64,000 bases of DNA from Phaeotremella fagi (GCA_001599715.1 BCHU01000006.1:529677-593676), one strand, 5' to 3'; counted from the stretch's first letter, positions 37,047-56,083 are shown. Notes: a model not told the origin generated them from the sequence alone. Made by a program: numbers and translations.

Positions 37047-40000
37047 ATGTCACTCCCAATAACAACCCATCAAAAAAGACGTTCCTCAATATCAAGTATC
37101 GTGAACGTGATCTCAACACCCATAACAGCTTTATTCTCACCAAACAAACCCACAATAACCCTGCCCTACACCGATGAAACTCCAACAGCCTCAACTTCCA
37201 ATCCCACATCAACCACACAAAAACCACTAAGGAGAGTTGAACTAAGGATAGGAGGAATGACATGCGGTGCATGCGTAGCTTCCATCGAGAGTTCACTTGT
37301 TCAACCTGGTATCTCTTCTGTTCAAGTTAGTTTATTAGCTGAAAGAGGGGTTGTGGAATATGATGATGAATATGTTGATTCTAAAGGTAGGAAATGGGAT
37401 GATGGGAGGATAGCGGAGGAGATTGAAGATATCGGTTTCGAAGCTGAGATCGTTGAGAAGAGCGAAATCTCTCTAGTCGAATTGAGGGTGTATGGGTGAG
37501 TCTACGGTTCAACCATATATTATATAGTATACTGATTATGATAACAAAGTCTGGAGAACGCAGACCTGGTCCCCGATATCGAAGCAACAGCTTTATCACT
37601 CGCAGGAGTCCATTCTGCAGAAATACCATTCCCCCACACTCATCTCCTTCTATCCCATTCCCCCCTCCTCATCCCCCTTCGAGGGATCGTAGATACCCTT
37701 TCCGAAACCTATCCCAAAATAACATTCCTCCCCACCTCAACAAACAACGATTCCCAATTAGCGTCACTCCAGAAACATCGTGAAACGGCACTATGGAAGA
37801 GAACGTTTATCGCATCGACGTGTTTCGCCGTTCCAGTGTTTATCGTTGGGATGATGTCGATGTATTTACCGAGTTGGATGATGGGTTGGACAATGTGGAA
37901 ATTGTTCAATGGAATCTATCTTGGTGATCTGTTTTGTTTGGCTTTGACTTTACCTGTTCAATTGTTTCTTGCTAGAAGGTTTTATTCTAACGCTTGGAAA
38001 TCGTTGAAACACAAATCAGCTACAATGTAAGTTGTTTCATTCCTTCGATTTGCCTGTCGCTGATGACTTCCAGGGACGTTCTCGTTGTTCTTGGAACATC
38101 ATCAGCATTCATTTATTCAATTTTTTCAATGTTTTTCGCAATGTTCTCATCAGATCCGAAATACCACCCTCAAACTTTCTTCGACACTTCGACCATGTTA
38201 ATCACCTTTGTATCTCTTGGTCGATACATTGAGAATCTAGCTAAAGGAAAGACATCAGCAGCCTTAACAGATTTAATGGCCCTCACTCCATCTTCAGCTA
38301 CGATATTCATCAACCCTCCATTACCAGGTGAACCATTTGATAATTCTTCACCAACACGTAAAATACCTACGGAACTTGTTCAAGTCGGTGATGTAGTTTT
38401 ATTGGTTCCTGGTGAAAAGATACCAGCGGATGGGATAGTCATCAGTGGATCAAGTTCAGTTGATGAATCGATGGTAACAGGTGAAGCACTACCTGTAGCC
38501 AAATTCATCGATTCACAAGTGATTGGTGGAACTGTCAATGGATTAGGTACAATAACGTTCAGAGTTGAAAGAGCAGGATCAGATACAGCTCTCAGTCAAA
38601 TTGTTCAGCTAGTCGAAAACGCTCAAACCTCGAAAGCACCAATTCAACAATTCGCAGATAGAGCAGCAGGAATCTTCGTACCAATCGTGATCTCATTATC
38701 ATTACTCACATTTTCAACTTGGATGATTATCTGTTCGTTGAATCAATCCGACACTCTACCTGACGTATTCAATTCACCTGGTGTATCGAAATTCGGGGTT
38801 TGTTTGAAACTTTGTATTTCAGTTGTGGTCGTGGCTTGTCCGTGTGCTTTAGGTCTTAGTACACCGACGGCGGTGATGGTTGGGACCGGTGTTGGTGCAC
38901 GGAACGGAATACTTATAAAAGGTGGTAAAGCTTTAGAAGCTTGTAAAGATATCAGACGAGTGATTTTGGATAAAACTGGGACTGTCACTGAAGGTAAAAT
39001 GAAAGTAACAGCGGTTTCTTGGGTACCTTCAACGACTTCATCATCGAATTCAAACAGTATATCAGAATTAGACGACCCATCGACGTTATCCTTCACGACT
39101 TCAGCAAGTCCGATCCAACATCATACACTTTTGTCATTGATATCATTGTCTGAAACCAAATCCGAACATCCTTTAGCTGTAGCTGTAGCAGCTTATGGGA
39201 GGGAGGTATTATCGAATGCGAGGTTATCACCACCCAGCGGTGAAGTTGTTGAATTCCAAAGCGTCCCTGGTGAAGGTATCGAAGCAGTCGTTAGGTTGTC
39301 TTTAGGTGGGATAGAGGAACGTATCAGAATCGGGAAATCATCTTTCATACTCAACACACCGACAAACCTTGAGAAAACCGTCAACGAAAAGTCAGATATC
39401 CAGTCAGGATTACCTAATTCATTAATTGAATTCGAAGACGTTCAAACCAACAAATCAAGGACTGTGATCTACGTTTCGATTCTACGTAAAAATCAAAATC
39501 CAATTCCAGTGTTAGCACTAGCTTTGTCGGATTCACCGAAATCGACTTCAGTACAAGCGATCAAAGCTTTACGTGCAATGGGGATAACCGTAACTATGTT
39601 AACGGGAGATTCTGAATCTACAGCTCTAGCCATAGCCCGTGAAGTTGGTATAGACGGGGAAGAAGTTTATTCTGGTGTCAGTCCCAAAGGGAAAGCTAAG
39701 ATCGTCAGTACGTTAAGCGAAAAAGATGAAGGTGGAGTAGCGATGGTAAGTCCAAGTCCAAATCTCAAATCTCCATCTCCATCAACTGAAGTAAAAACAA
39801 TAATCAGGTCGGGGATGGAATCAACGATTCCCCAGCTCTAGTAGCAGCCTCACTAGGTATCGCCCTCTCCTCCGGAACCTCTATAGCCATCGAAGCCGCC
39901 GACGTGGTTTTGATGAAAAACGATCTTTTGGACGTCGTAGCCTCGCTACATCTCGGACGGACGATTTTCCGGAAAATCAAGGCGAACCTGATTTGGGCTT

Positions 40001-40437
40001 GTTGTTATAACGTTCTTATGATACCTTTGGCTATGGGTGTTTTCTTACCTTGGGGAATCCATTTACATCCAATGATGGCAGCTGCTGCCATGGCTTTTTC
40101 GAGTGTTAGTGTAGTCCTATCATCTTTGACTTTGAAGGTGGGTCATAGCGTCAATCCCTCCATATCTTTTGACTAATAAAAAACTACTTATAGTGGTGGC
40201 GTCGTCCAAAATTTTCCATCCCCCCAGGAGAAATTTACATCCAAGGAGGTCTATCAATAGGTTTCAAAGATCTTTTGAACGAGACCCAAGAGATCCCGAA
40301 GAGGTTGTATAGGTTGGGCAAAGATTTCGAGAGGAGGGGAAGTAGTTTACCGCTTTTACGTCGGTTCAGTTTGAGAAGATCTTCGACGACCGTTGTGGGT
40401 GAATACGAAGCTATACCGCTTGAACCTGGTGTTTAAG
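37047..40437 (+). CDS. CCC2: Copper-transporting P1B-ATPase (Ccc2/ATP7 type)
   Basis: Pumps Cu(I) into the Golgi to load multicopper oxidases such as ferroxidases and laccases. The N-terminus has one metal-binding HMA domain with [14 protein letters not shown] second HMA-like fold follows ([16 protein letters not shown]...) but without the CxxC pair. The membrane core shows the CPC motif in [20 protein letters not shown] in MVTGEALPV, phosphorylation site DKTGT, SEHPLA in the N-domain, and [10 protein letters not shown] formed across an intron near 39745-39808. The last helices contain [13 protein letters not shown] and [13 protein letters not shown]. About five introns. Length of roughly 1,040 residues suits fungal Ccc2. 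Functionally linked to iron uptake through ferroxidase loading. Confidence 0.95.
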
Positions 40438-40846
40438 GGGGTTTATTTAGATTACAATAATATATATTGAATATGCGATTAATTGTTTCTTGTGTGATAC
40501 GTTGCTTTACTGCGATGTTTCATTCATCGATGAACGAGAGAAGTCAAAACTTGGCGAACGTAAATTGATTGTTTGCTGTGAGATATCAAATGTGCCACCA
40601 AACGTCTAGTGCAAGCACTGAAACGTCACAGAAGTGCGTTCCAACGTAAACAAATATCAATTTCGTAACGATGCATTTTTTTCTCTCTTTATAGGGTAAT
40701 GAAAAACAAATAAGAAAAATAAACAGAAAAAAAAAAGAGTGAAAAAACACAGAATAAACCCCCCGCCTCAAAAGGCCAAAAAGGTCATTTTTTAAATTTA
40801 AATTTCCCTATCCATTTTCATTTCCCCTTCCAAATTTCCCATAGTT
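40438..40846. other. Convergent intergenic region CCC2 / ATP1
   Basis: 3' flanks of two convergent genes, with A-rich and T-rich runs (about 40673-40740 and 40785-40802). No gene seen. Confidence 0.5.
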
Positions 40847-43217
<2,371 letters not shown>

Positions 43218-43523
43218 GATGAGAATGAGAGAAGGGGGGGAGGTGAATTTATAAAGAAGATGATTTTTAACGTAGGAGTATTTAGATGGATTAAAGAGGT
43301 GTTAGGTGAGTGGGTGGTGCTGGTAGGACGGAAGAACGAAAGGGTACCGCGGGGTTATACGGCGTTATTGGGTATTCCGTGGTGTGAAGTGTGTGGCGTT
43401 TAGTTATTCTTTTGTCATTATTTTGTATTTATCCTAGGAGGTGTTCGAGGATGTTGAGCAATTAAATATCTTTCATTTTCATATCAGTAGTCTAGAATCT
43501 ATTTGGAAAGGACAACACACACC
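43218..43523. promoter_or_regulatory. Bidirectional promoter ATP1 / bL21m
   Basis: The 306-bp gap between divergent starts. On the minus strand, towards ATP1, it carries AAACGCC (43401-43395), AACGCCGT (43366-43359) and AACCCCG (43356-43350). These are the same motifs, in the same order, as in the mL59/ATP2 gap. AACGCCGT sits about 140 bp from the ATP1 start and about 150 bp from the ATP2 start. Function is inferred. Confidence 0.6.
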
Positions 43524-44247
43524 ATGTCACGTCCTATAATATCAAGGCAGAATGGTGAGTAACCACCCATTCCTCCATCATCCAGAAACTAACCAATCCC
43601 TCCCCAACCCAGCCCTCAAAACACTAGTCTTCAACAGATACATCCAAACAACCACCCCGCTCCCACCACCGACCCATTCTCTACCTCCCCTAAACACCGC
43701 CAGCACAAGCACAATCACAACCAACCCTCTCTCCCACCTCCCAAAAATCCATTCCTCTCCCCTCCCCCAAACCCCCAACTCCACAGCCCAAGTCCTAACC
43801 CTCCTAAAATCCCAATCAACCCCATCAACAGGACTCTACCTAAAAGCTCGACTCCATTCCCGAACCTACCTCCTCCATCCCAAAGATATCCTAACTCTAC
43901 CCACCCTAAAACCCCTCCTTCCACCCGGTTCAACAATCTCTCTAACAAGAATAATGGAAATCGGTTCAAGAGATTATTCATTGACTTCGAATCTTAATTC
44001 TGGGAAAGTTATTCGGAAATCTTATAATAATTTGGGGTTGAGGTTTGATAATGCTTTACTTGGGGGTATACCGGATTGGGTTGGACGATGTGAATTGACT
44101 GTTTTGGAACATACTAGGTCACCTTTGGAGAGGACTGTTTTGAAGAAACGTAGGAAGGGGTATAGGAAGACTATTGAGAATAAACAGGGTTGGACGAGGT
44201 TACGGGTTGGGGATATTGTTTTGGGTGATGGAGTGCCGCCGTCATAG
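43524..44247 (+). CDS. MRPL49: Mitochondrial large ribosomal subunit protein bL21m
   Basis: A short first exon (MSRPIISRQN) is joined over a 53-nt intron to the main exon. The first part is Pro/Thr/Ser-rich and unlike bacterial L21. The conserved bL21 core follows: KARLHSRTYLLHPKDILTLP, GSTISLTRIMEIGSRDYSL, CELTVLEHTRSPLERTVLKK, and RRKGYRKTIENKQGWTRLRV. The KRRKGY..T...KQG pattern is diagnostic. It is a mitoribosome 54S component. Divergent from ATP1, mirroring the mL59/ATP2 pair at 12171-15172. Confidence 0.88.
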
Positions 44248-44416
44248 GGTTTAGTCGAAGAACAACAATATGGATAGGCAGTTGTTTGACAATCATTCGT
44301 TTTATCTACATCCCACCATTAATGCATTAAACTATAATGCCAGGAAACAATTGATATAATCGTCATAAAGGTATAACTCAACGTCCAAGAAAATCAACCA
44401 GAAGCATCTCCAAACC

Positions 44417-47379
44417 CTAAGCCTTACCAAAACTTTTCTTGGCACTCCCAACGACAGTACTATTAACCTTAGTCGCGAATCTCAAACTACAAAGTGATTC
44501 ACCAAGATGAGCAGCGAGCGGTGAGAGATTACACATCATCAAAGTTTTACTTGAGCCTGTTGCCAAATCAATCAGTCGTGATCACAACCAAATCGAACTT
44601 TCTACCCACCAGATAAACTGGATTGTAACAATCTAGTCAAAGTCGAATTCCTATATGGTACATGACCACCTTGAACCCCCTGTCCCAGTGCACCAATAAC
44701 GTCCGCCAGCGCCGATAAACTTTTATTGATATTGATCGTCTCCTTCATTCGATCCTTATTCGAGTCAGCACCTGAGGAAGCTAATCTTTCAGATCCAGCT
44801 AAATCAACTAATAGTGTTGGTGGGTTAGTGAAAATGGTGCTTTTGAGTGAGTAAAGACGGTTGCATACCTAAATTCAACGTCCCTTCGCATCTCTCTTCG
44901 GTGATTGGATTGATCCCTTTGACTTTAAGTGAGAAAACTGAATGAGATCTTGATGATCGTTCGTTCATTAATGTAGCAGCGACTGCTCTTCTTGAACTAG
45001 CTCTTTCGAGTAGCATAGCGACTTGACGTGGGTTACTGAGTGGGACTGAATTGGATATGTCAGTTGATTTGATCTGAATCTTCAAAATGTGACAACTGAC
45101 TAGAAACCGTATCCGTAACAGTCATTTTCCCATCTTTATCAAGTTTAATTTCATGTTTCTTAGAATCAAACTGTCCACTTCCAAGAAGATCATTAATCTG
45201 TCAAACCATTCAGTCACTTGAAATCCCAACAAACAACCTAACCTACCATCTCATTGTAAACTTCCAGGAACGACCCTTCCATCGTGTATTTCCATCCACG
45301 ATCTTTCAATCCGTTACTGACCGTGAAGATCATGTCGATAGCCCTTGGGATCATACCAGCTTGGTCTTCGGCCTAAACCTACTGTCAGGATCGCAACTAC
45401 ATGCAGAAATGAACACATACCGAACCACCCTCCATCGTCCATGATTTACCAGAACCAGTCTGACCATAAGCGAAAATACAAACCTTTTCTTCTAATCAGT
45501 ATCAAAGCCACATAGCCAATTCTCGTAGACATACGTTGTAACCATCAAGAACTGATTGAGCCAACATTGAGATCTCCTCGAATACCTCCTTCTGACCTGC
45601 TTTAGGTTTGAAAACCTAATCACGAATCGTTATCATCAGCGTCGTTCTCAAACAACTATCAACCGTAAACCCACCTTGTCGAAAGTGAATTGAGCAACTT
45701 GTTCTCTCTCTTTCCCAGTCGCTGATTCGGTTTTGCTGGTTAAAGTGATTTGACTTTGACCAGTTTCAGCTTCAGTCCTTTCGTCGCCGAAAGCGATGTC
45801 TGCCAATGCATCGGGAGAATCGGATTCGTGAGCTAAAAGTGATTAGCTTGGAGACATAAGCTTTAAAACTAAGAACTTACAAAGTGCTGGTCTAACACGA
45901 GCGAAAACTCGTATGTTACCTGGAATGATCAGTGTCCTGAACAGAATTCCAACCTACCCTTCAATTCTTGAACTTGATTATGCAATTTCCTTCTGATAGT
46001 TTCAGCAGTTCTTAATTCCTCTTCAATTTCTGCGACTCTCTGATTGGCTCTTTCCTCAATATCACTGATTTTTCCGTCAGCTCTCAATAAAGCATCTTTA
46101 GCTTGTTGTTTCGCGACCTCCAATTCAGCCTTCATAGACGAAACTGATAAAGTACTTCGCTCAACTTCCGCTTGGAGGATTGTGTTTTGAGTCTGGGAGG
46201 CGGTCAATTGAGCTGATAAAGTTAGATGTTGTGTTGATTGTGATGCGAGTGATTGCTTTTGAATGCTTAGTAAACTGTACTTCAACCTGACTTACCTTGA
46301 GTTCCCTGATCGTCTCTCGTTCGCGACTCAGCTCATCACGACTATCTCGTAATTCTTCCTCCAAACTTCGTTTTTCACGGTCCTTCCTAGCCATCTGTCT
46401 TTCGAGATCATCAATCTCTCTAGAATGCGATGATCGCAAGGCTGCAATTTCTTCGGAAGCAGAGGATAGATCTCTACGAGCTTCACGTTCGGTGTTTTGG
46501 GTTGAAGCCAGAAGAGCTTGAAGATCTACTTGAGACATTTGGAGTGAACTGACTGTTGGGTTTGTTAGAGTGGGACCTCTTTTGGTAGGTTGCTGAAACT
46601 CACTTTTCTGTTGTCTGTTGATACGTGAGTTTACTTTTCGTCGTGTCAAAAACGATAGTTAGAAACTCACTCTCTTTCCAATAGATCTTTGAAACCTCCA
46701 ACCATCCTTTCAACATTTTCCAATCTGCCATCATGAGCCTATAATCATCAAGGTCAGTCGCAAATCTCAACAAATGTATGACCAAAATTCACCTTGAATT
46801 GAGCAACACTAGCCATTCCACTTCCAATAGCGCTCATTCCAGCCGCCGCCCCGGGACTAGGACCTCGAGTGGGACCCACGCTTCTACCCAAAGTTGAAAC
46901 AGGTCTTGTACTTCCCGCACGAGTTGGTACAGCAGAAGTAACGGGTGGTCTACGAGTAGCAGCAATCCCAACAGGTCGAGTACGAGAGCCAGAAGTCGAG
47001 GCAGCAAGAGTCGACGGTGCAGCTGGAACCCGTCTTGTTGTTGCTGTAGTAGAAGTTGTTGATGGTTTAGGAACGACCGATCGTTTAGTCGGTTGAGGTG
47101 CGAAACCTGATCCTCTGGTTGATGATCTTAAACTTGTTGATGAAGAGGCTGAGACTGTTCTTTTGTTAGGTAGCGCTGTGGATGCGCTCTCTGTTGGTTT
47201 TCGTTTGTTGAGGATTTGGGTTGATAATGGAGCTGGTTGGGAGTTTAGAGTTGGTAAGACATGTTTAGCTGGTGAAGCTAGACGTGGGAGTCTCGAGATT
47301 GGAGGCTGGGGGATGGTGTTAGTGGTTTGGGTTGAGGTTGGTGTTGGGGACTTACCTGATTCTCTATACCATCTGACAT
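44417..47379 (-). CDS. Kinesin-14, C-terminal motor (Kar3/Klp2/HSET class)
   Basis: A minus-end-directed microtubule motor used in spindle assembly and nuclear fusion. The N-terminal 200 residues are basic, Ser/Thr/Pro/Arg-rich and disordered ([30 protein letters not shown]), the usual microtubule-binding tail. A coiled coil follows ([39 protein letters not shown]). The neck [14 protein letters not shown] directly precedes the motor, which is the mark of kinesin-14. Motor motifs: [12 protein letters not shown] (P-loop ending GKS rather than GKT), [11 protein letters not shown] (switch I), LVDLAGSER (switch II), [16 protein letters not shown]. The start (MSDGIENQ) at 47379 has a short first exon. 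About 13 introns. Divergent from ARG5,6. Confidence 0.92.
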
Positions 47380-47682
47380 TGTTGCTGAAGCTGATGTTGG
47401 TGGTGTGGGATAGAATACAAAATAGATATACTCTCACTCAACGTTGTTTACGAGGAAAAGCAGCCGCGTGGTAGGCAAGTTGAGAATTACTTAGAAAGGA
47501 AATAACTTGAAAATGACGTGTTAATTGTACACCCTTATCGACTCGGTTATCAACTGCAAATCAAATCTGCTATCTACTATCTATCTGTCCACTATCCCAT
47601 ATCTTACTTTCACACTCACATTCACTTTCATCCCACCGCCCCCCACCCCCATTGAAGTGAACTACTCTCTACAACCACAACA
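47380..47682. promoter_or_regulatory. Divergent promoter region kinesin-14 / ARG5,6
   Basis: 303 bp between divergent starts, with a C-rich tract (47633-47650) before ARG5,6. I found no TGACTC-type general-control site by eye. Confidence 0.4.
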
Positions 47683-51210
<3,528 letters not shown>

Positions 51211-51374
51211 GATCTTGTATGCAGAAGTACAAGATTAAGAAGATGATCCATAAATTAAATTCATAATACAATGTGACTGCGGCATGGAAGAAATCAATCA
51301 AATTTACAGTAGTACGAAAATTCTAAAACCCTATGAATAAATAAGTAACCGAAGAATACGAACGTCTACCCTTT

Positions 51375-53697
51375 TTACTTTATTTCACCGTCCTCCAATT
51401 CTTCTGCGCACATCATGAGAAATTCATCAATAGCTTCATCCTGTTCATCCTGTATCTACCATCAGTGACCAATAGTAATTCAAAGTATAGACTTACAGTA
51501 GTGAAATCGACCAATAAATTATCCGATCTCTTAGCCACAGAATCTTCCTTCAAAGTCGAATTCGAGTTTGAATTTGAATCCCATTTCACCTCCAAGGCAA
51601 CTTGAACATTCCAACTCGTTCTATAGAAACAATCGATGAACCAAGCTAATTCCAACGGAGTCACTGTACGGATAGTATGCGTTCGATGATAAATGAAAGT
51701 ATTCTCTTTCTTTATTGCTGATTGAACGAGGAATCTGTACCCGTCGTTGGGGGGTAGAACGAATTGATCCCATGTCTCATAGATCTGTCTGTTTGTTTTT
51801 CTTGGTCAGGTGCAGTCTTGGTTCAGACATTTTCTTTCAAATACTTACCCGCCATGAACTTTTATCAGGTTTTTAATCAATTCATAATATTCTTCTTCGA
51901 ATAGTGGTCTCAATAATACTTTCCATCCTGTTAAATCCATTTTGTATCTAACGTAAACATTGTTGTATCAATTTCACTGCTCAAAATCATGGTCAATGAT
52001 CTTTACCCACCTCAATCGTTTAGGATTGCAGTAAAACATCAAGATTCTAATAGCTTTATCTAGATTATTAGAGATTTTCGAAAATCGACTATCGTCTTGG
52101 AAGCGGGGTAGATTGTTTAGATATTTGTTGTAATCGTGTACATGTGGATCGTATGGTTTCTATTCATCTAAGCAAGGGAATCACATATTATATGAGGTAT
52201 TAGCTTACCTGGTAGATATCTTCGATATCACAAGAATCGGTTCTGATCTCAGCACCTGTATTGGTACAAGATGATTCCCCCTCGAGCCTTGAATTTTCAA
52301 TTACATCGTAACCATCGGTAAATTCCTTCCATTTCCTTTCGTCTTCGTCATACCTCGGTATGGATCGTGATGAGAATGCTTCAGGTCCAGAGAGTAAGTG
52401 AGGCTCTGAGAACAGTTGAGGTCGTTTCGTTGAATGGTTATCCGAACCCCAAGAACAAGTCGATGATTCAGTCCTAGCCCTGGTCCTACTATCATCCCTC
52501 CCGTTCTCACTATCCTCCCCATCGTAGAACAGCTTGACACTCGAATTCCTAATATAACCAACTTTCAACTCATCAGTGGTGGCATTCCTATCGAAGCTCC
52601 TTTCTTTATCCCATTGGTTCTGATTAAGACCTGTATATAAGACTTTTGATTCATTTACTCCATGTTGATTGAATCTTTTTCGAACCCTTTCGTCCCACTG
52701 ACTAAAAGCGTTGGATCGTTTGTTAGGTGAACCACTCTGATATTGCCCATCTTCCAACGCCTTTTTCCAACGACTCTCAATCGAGATTGTCGGTGACGGC
52801 AAATCATACCCATACCTGTTGCTAATATCTTTCATATCTTCAGGTGGTGATCTCTCATAACGTATTGGAGTTGGTGGCAAATCAGGAGTCGCTTTTGGAA
52901 TTTTCCGAAAATGAAGATTCGAGATAGATGATCTAGGTTCCGAAGATTTATTGGGACTTTTGAATTCGTGTTTTGAAGATGGTGGGGAACAGGAAGACGG
53001 TGGTGGTGAAGGTGGAAGGGGTCCTTTGGGAGGACTTGGAATGGAATTCGAAGTCGGTGGGGAGAGAGGGACATCTGAAGGTCTTTTGTTGGGTTGTGAT
53101 AAAGAAGATTTTAGGTTCATCATCTCATGAAGGAGTGGGTAAAAGGGGTATTGGATGGTTATTTCTGTAATATTTTCAGGATTTAGGCTCTATTCGTCTT
53201 GAGAACTTTAAACTCACCTCTTAAGTTGATGACTGGGTCTAAACTAGTTTGCTTCCTTCGAAAGAAACCGCTCGAATATCTATTCTTCAATCTATTCATC
53301 GTTGTGAGCGAAACCTCGTAAAAAGCTATTCCTCACCTTTGAACTTGATCAGCGATAGGGTTGAAAGTATCAACCCTCCATTGATCGGTAACCACCAAAT
53401 TGCCTTCTTCATTTCTAACAATCAAACCCAATTCCTTACACTCCTCAGCCCATACGATACTCTTGTTCATGTAGATTGCACAGATATCAGCTCTGGTTTT
53501 CCAATCTTTATCAAATCTGTTTGGATGTTTGAAGAAGACTTGATGGCCTTGAGGATGGGATTTGATTAGTTGTAGTAACCTCTCTGTACGTTGGACGTCC
53601 CATCTAAAAGGGGTGGGTCAGTGTTGATCGACTACATAGGCTATTGCTGAAGTTACCTAATTCTCGTGTCTCGTTTCTCTGGGGATGATGAAGACAT
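51375..53697 (-). CDS. Unknown protein A of a divergent paralogue pair (SANT-like start)
   Basis: Built from about eight exons from the ATG at 53697. Exon 1 MSSSSPEKRDTRIR joins to WDVQRTERLLQLIKSHPQG, HPNRFDKDWKTRADI, NEEGNLVVTDQWRVDTFN. Two short exons (SLDPVINLR, then EITIQYPFYPLLHE) continue in frame into a 300-residue Pro/Ser-rich disordered exon. The C-terminal part contains YDPHVHDYNKYL, AIRILMFYCNPKRLRY, GWKVLLRPLFEEEYYEL, GYRFLV, and ends EELEDGEIK. The N-terminal 50 residues look like a Myb/SANT-type helix bundle (W...LL..I...F..NR...W). A similar N- and C-terminal layout is found in the opposite-strand neighbour (53959-55637), so the two are paralogues. No named family recognised; nuclear role is a guess. 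Confidence 0.68.
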
Positions 53698-53958
53698 TGT
53701 TTTTGTTGAAAGGATATTGTTGGGTAGGAGTATGAAAAAGAAGAAGAAGTCAAATTTACACGACGTAACGTAAAGAACACCACACTAAAACACCAAAAAG
53801 TTACCATCAAATTAATCAATCAATCTCCCCTCCTTTGGTGGCGGTGCCATGTCAGTACAGTACACTACCCTGCGTTTCAAACTTCCCTACTCACTTTTTA
53901 ACTTCTATATTTTTCCATCATTTTTCATCTTTCTTTTCTTCAAAACGTCAAGAAATCA
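53698..53958. promoter_or_regulatory. Shared promoter of the paralogue pair
   Basis: 261 bp between divergent start codons. AT-rich, with T-rich/TTTTTC sequence just before the plus-strand ATG. No specific site recognised. Confidence 0.4.
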
Positions 53959-55637
53959 ATGTCAACTCAATCAAATTCCAAGACCAACAACAAAAACCCA
54001 AGAAAAACATCGATCACGGACAATCGTTGCTTGTAAGTTGCTCGAAGCAAAAATTCCAAGTCAGATATTGATCTCTACCCGAAAATGTTTTAATAGATGG
54101 GACGCCAGCTCCGTAACTGCTCTTCTAAATCATATCAAACACGATCCAGAATATGTATCCCTATGTTTTGGTGTATCTAACCGACCAAATAAGAAGCAAT
54201 GGATTCAATATCGTGATTTCGTGATTAAATTCTTTCCTCAGGATCAGAAGCTTGAATTGTGGTTGATGAAAGCTGTTGACTTGGTTAAGAGATCAGACGA
54301 TGGAGAATGGGTAGTTATCGAGGATGGATGGAGCAGTAATACACATAACCCATTGTATTCTAAGATTAAAGAGTAAGTCTGGAATTTCATCTTCTTGATA
54401 ACCATTCAATCACTGACGAACCTACTGTAGGTTGAAAGAGAAAATTCTTTCTTCTCATTACAACGATAAATATGGGATCAAAGAAAGTTGGACCTCATTA
54501 AATGACGTTGATGACGACTTGATCAAGCGTGAGTATATCAAAAGTGAAACCAAATATATCAATCACTGACGAATGTCTGTAGGTCATATCCAATCCGAAC
54601 TCCCATATTATTTCCAATTGAAAGAACTTGCTGGACCACTTATCTCGATTTATAAGTCCACTTCTGCAAAAGGTGTATCCCTTTCGAAGTTGAAACCCAA
54701 GTTGAAGAAAATGATGATGGAAGCAGAGATCTCATCTTCATCTATTGAGGTTGAAGATCTACCAGCCACTCCAAAATCTATCTCCGCTGCTACAACGACT
54801 GGGGTATTCTCAACTCTTCCAGATGCTCCAGAATATAAACCACTGAAATTGGTTTCTCGTCAAGAGCTACCAACACCAGATACCTCAGTTTCGAGTAGTA
54901 CGAATGTTGTTCGACCAACCGAAAAGGAGACAAGTGGATGGGAATGGGGAAGGGAAAGAAGACAGGAAGGAAAGCGACAATTGATTGATAGTGAAATCAG
55001 CTACGTGAGTCCATTAAATGACCCTTCAACCTCTAACTTTGAATTAAGAATGAACCACCTCGATACGGATACGACCCAACCCTCCACGATCTGGACTACT
55101 ACCTACAGTTTGTAGACTCGGATATGAATGGAACATTCGATTTTAAAAGCGAAAGATGTCTTCATCGAGCTCATATCTTTCCAATATTAGATTTTTATCG
55201 TGGAGTGAAGAGAGGTTCCGTGAATCTTCGGGACTGGGATGTTTGTGTCCCTCGAGCACTCAACAGCAACCCAGACGACAAAGCAATAGCCAACAGTCTC
55301 AGAGAAATCATCCGTAAATTCGACGGGTAAGCAATTGGTACTTGATCAAAAACTCTGATCTGATTTACCGTCTTATAGTTTCTATTTCTTCGACGAAGTT
55401 TATTATTCAAGATTCAAAAGCGGTGATCAATCACCCACACAAATATTCGTTGACTTCGATCCAAATTTCCGATTCCAATACGAGATTTATGAGGTTAATG
55501 AGAGAGGTGAAGAATATATCAAGACTTCGCCTATGGGTTTCATTAGACGACTTGATGCTTTGTATAGGAAGAAGATGAGAGGGGAGGAGAGGGATCAGCG
55601 TGAATCTTGTAGGGATAAAATTAGGAGGTTGGCATGA
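53959..55637 (+). CDS. Unknown protein B of a divergent paralogue pair (SANT-like start)
   Basis: The start at 53959 (MSTQSNSKTNNKNPRKTS) is followed by a spliced LWDASSVTALLNHIKHDPEY, FGVSNRPNKKQWIQYRDFV, matching the first domain of protein A position by position (WD....LL..IK..P...F..NR..K.W...D). A linker with helical stretches (LKELAGPLISIYKS, SKLKPKLKKMMMEAE) and a Ser/Thr-rich part follow. A 44-nt intron (GTGAGT...CTAAC...AAG) then leads to RYGYDPTLHDLDYYLQF, IFPILDFYRGVKRG, NLRDWDVCVPRALN, FYFFDEVYYSRF and GFIRRLDALYRKK, which is collinear with the C-terminal domain of protein A. Shorter middle region than A. Function unknown. Confidence 0.7.
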
Positions 55638-56083
55638 TTCTGTATCTTTGATGCATCGAGGATTCTCTTTGGACCTGTTTGGATTTCATGGATTAACAAT
55701 TCACTAACTGTAACGATTGCCTGAAGACAGAAAAATGAAATTTCTGGTCTATTTGCGAAACCTGCAATTTAGCAGTGACATGAAACGCCACACCAATCAG
55801 AGCAAAACATCGATACAGTAGGAGCAGCAGATGAAGGCAGTATGCAATTTGAGCAGTGAAAAGGCAATATCCAGATCAGTCAAGTTGAATTGATATGATA
55901 TGATATGCAGCATATTTGCTTCGGAAAAAAGAAAGAAGAGAGGGTTGGTTGTTTGGTTCCGCTGGAGGAGCTGACTGGACTCGGGTTGATTGGACTCGGT
56001 TGGACTGGTTGATTGGACCGGTATACAATTGTCATTCTAGTCAACTTCAACATTCAACATTCAACATTCAACATTCCACAATT
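55638..56083. other. Intergenic region with ACATTCA repeat
   Basis: Includes a short tandem (CATTCAA)n stretch at about 56050-56076 in the likely 5' UTR of the next gene. No zinc-cluster coding exon was found here on the plus strand. Confidence 0.5.

Noticed and set aside
53249..53569. Plus-strand 106-codon frame between the paralogue genes
   Set aside because: It is antisense to several exons of the minus-strand gene that join exactly in frame.
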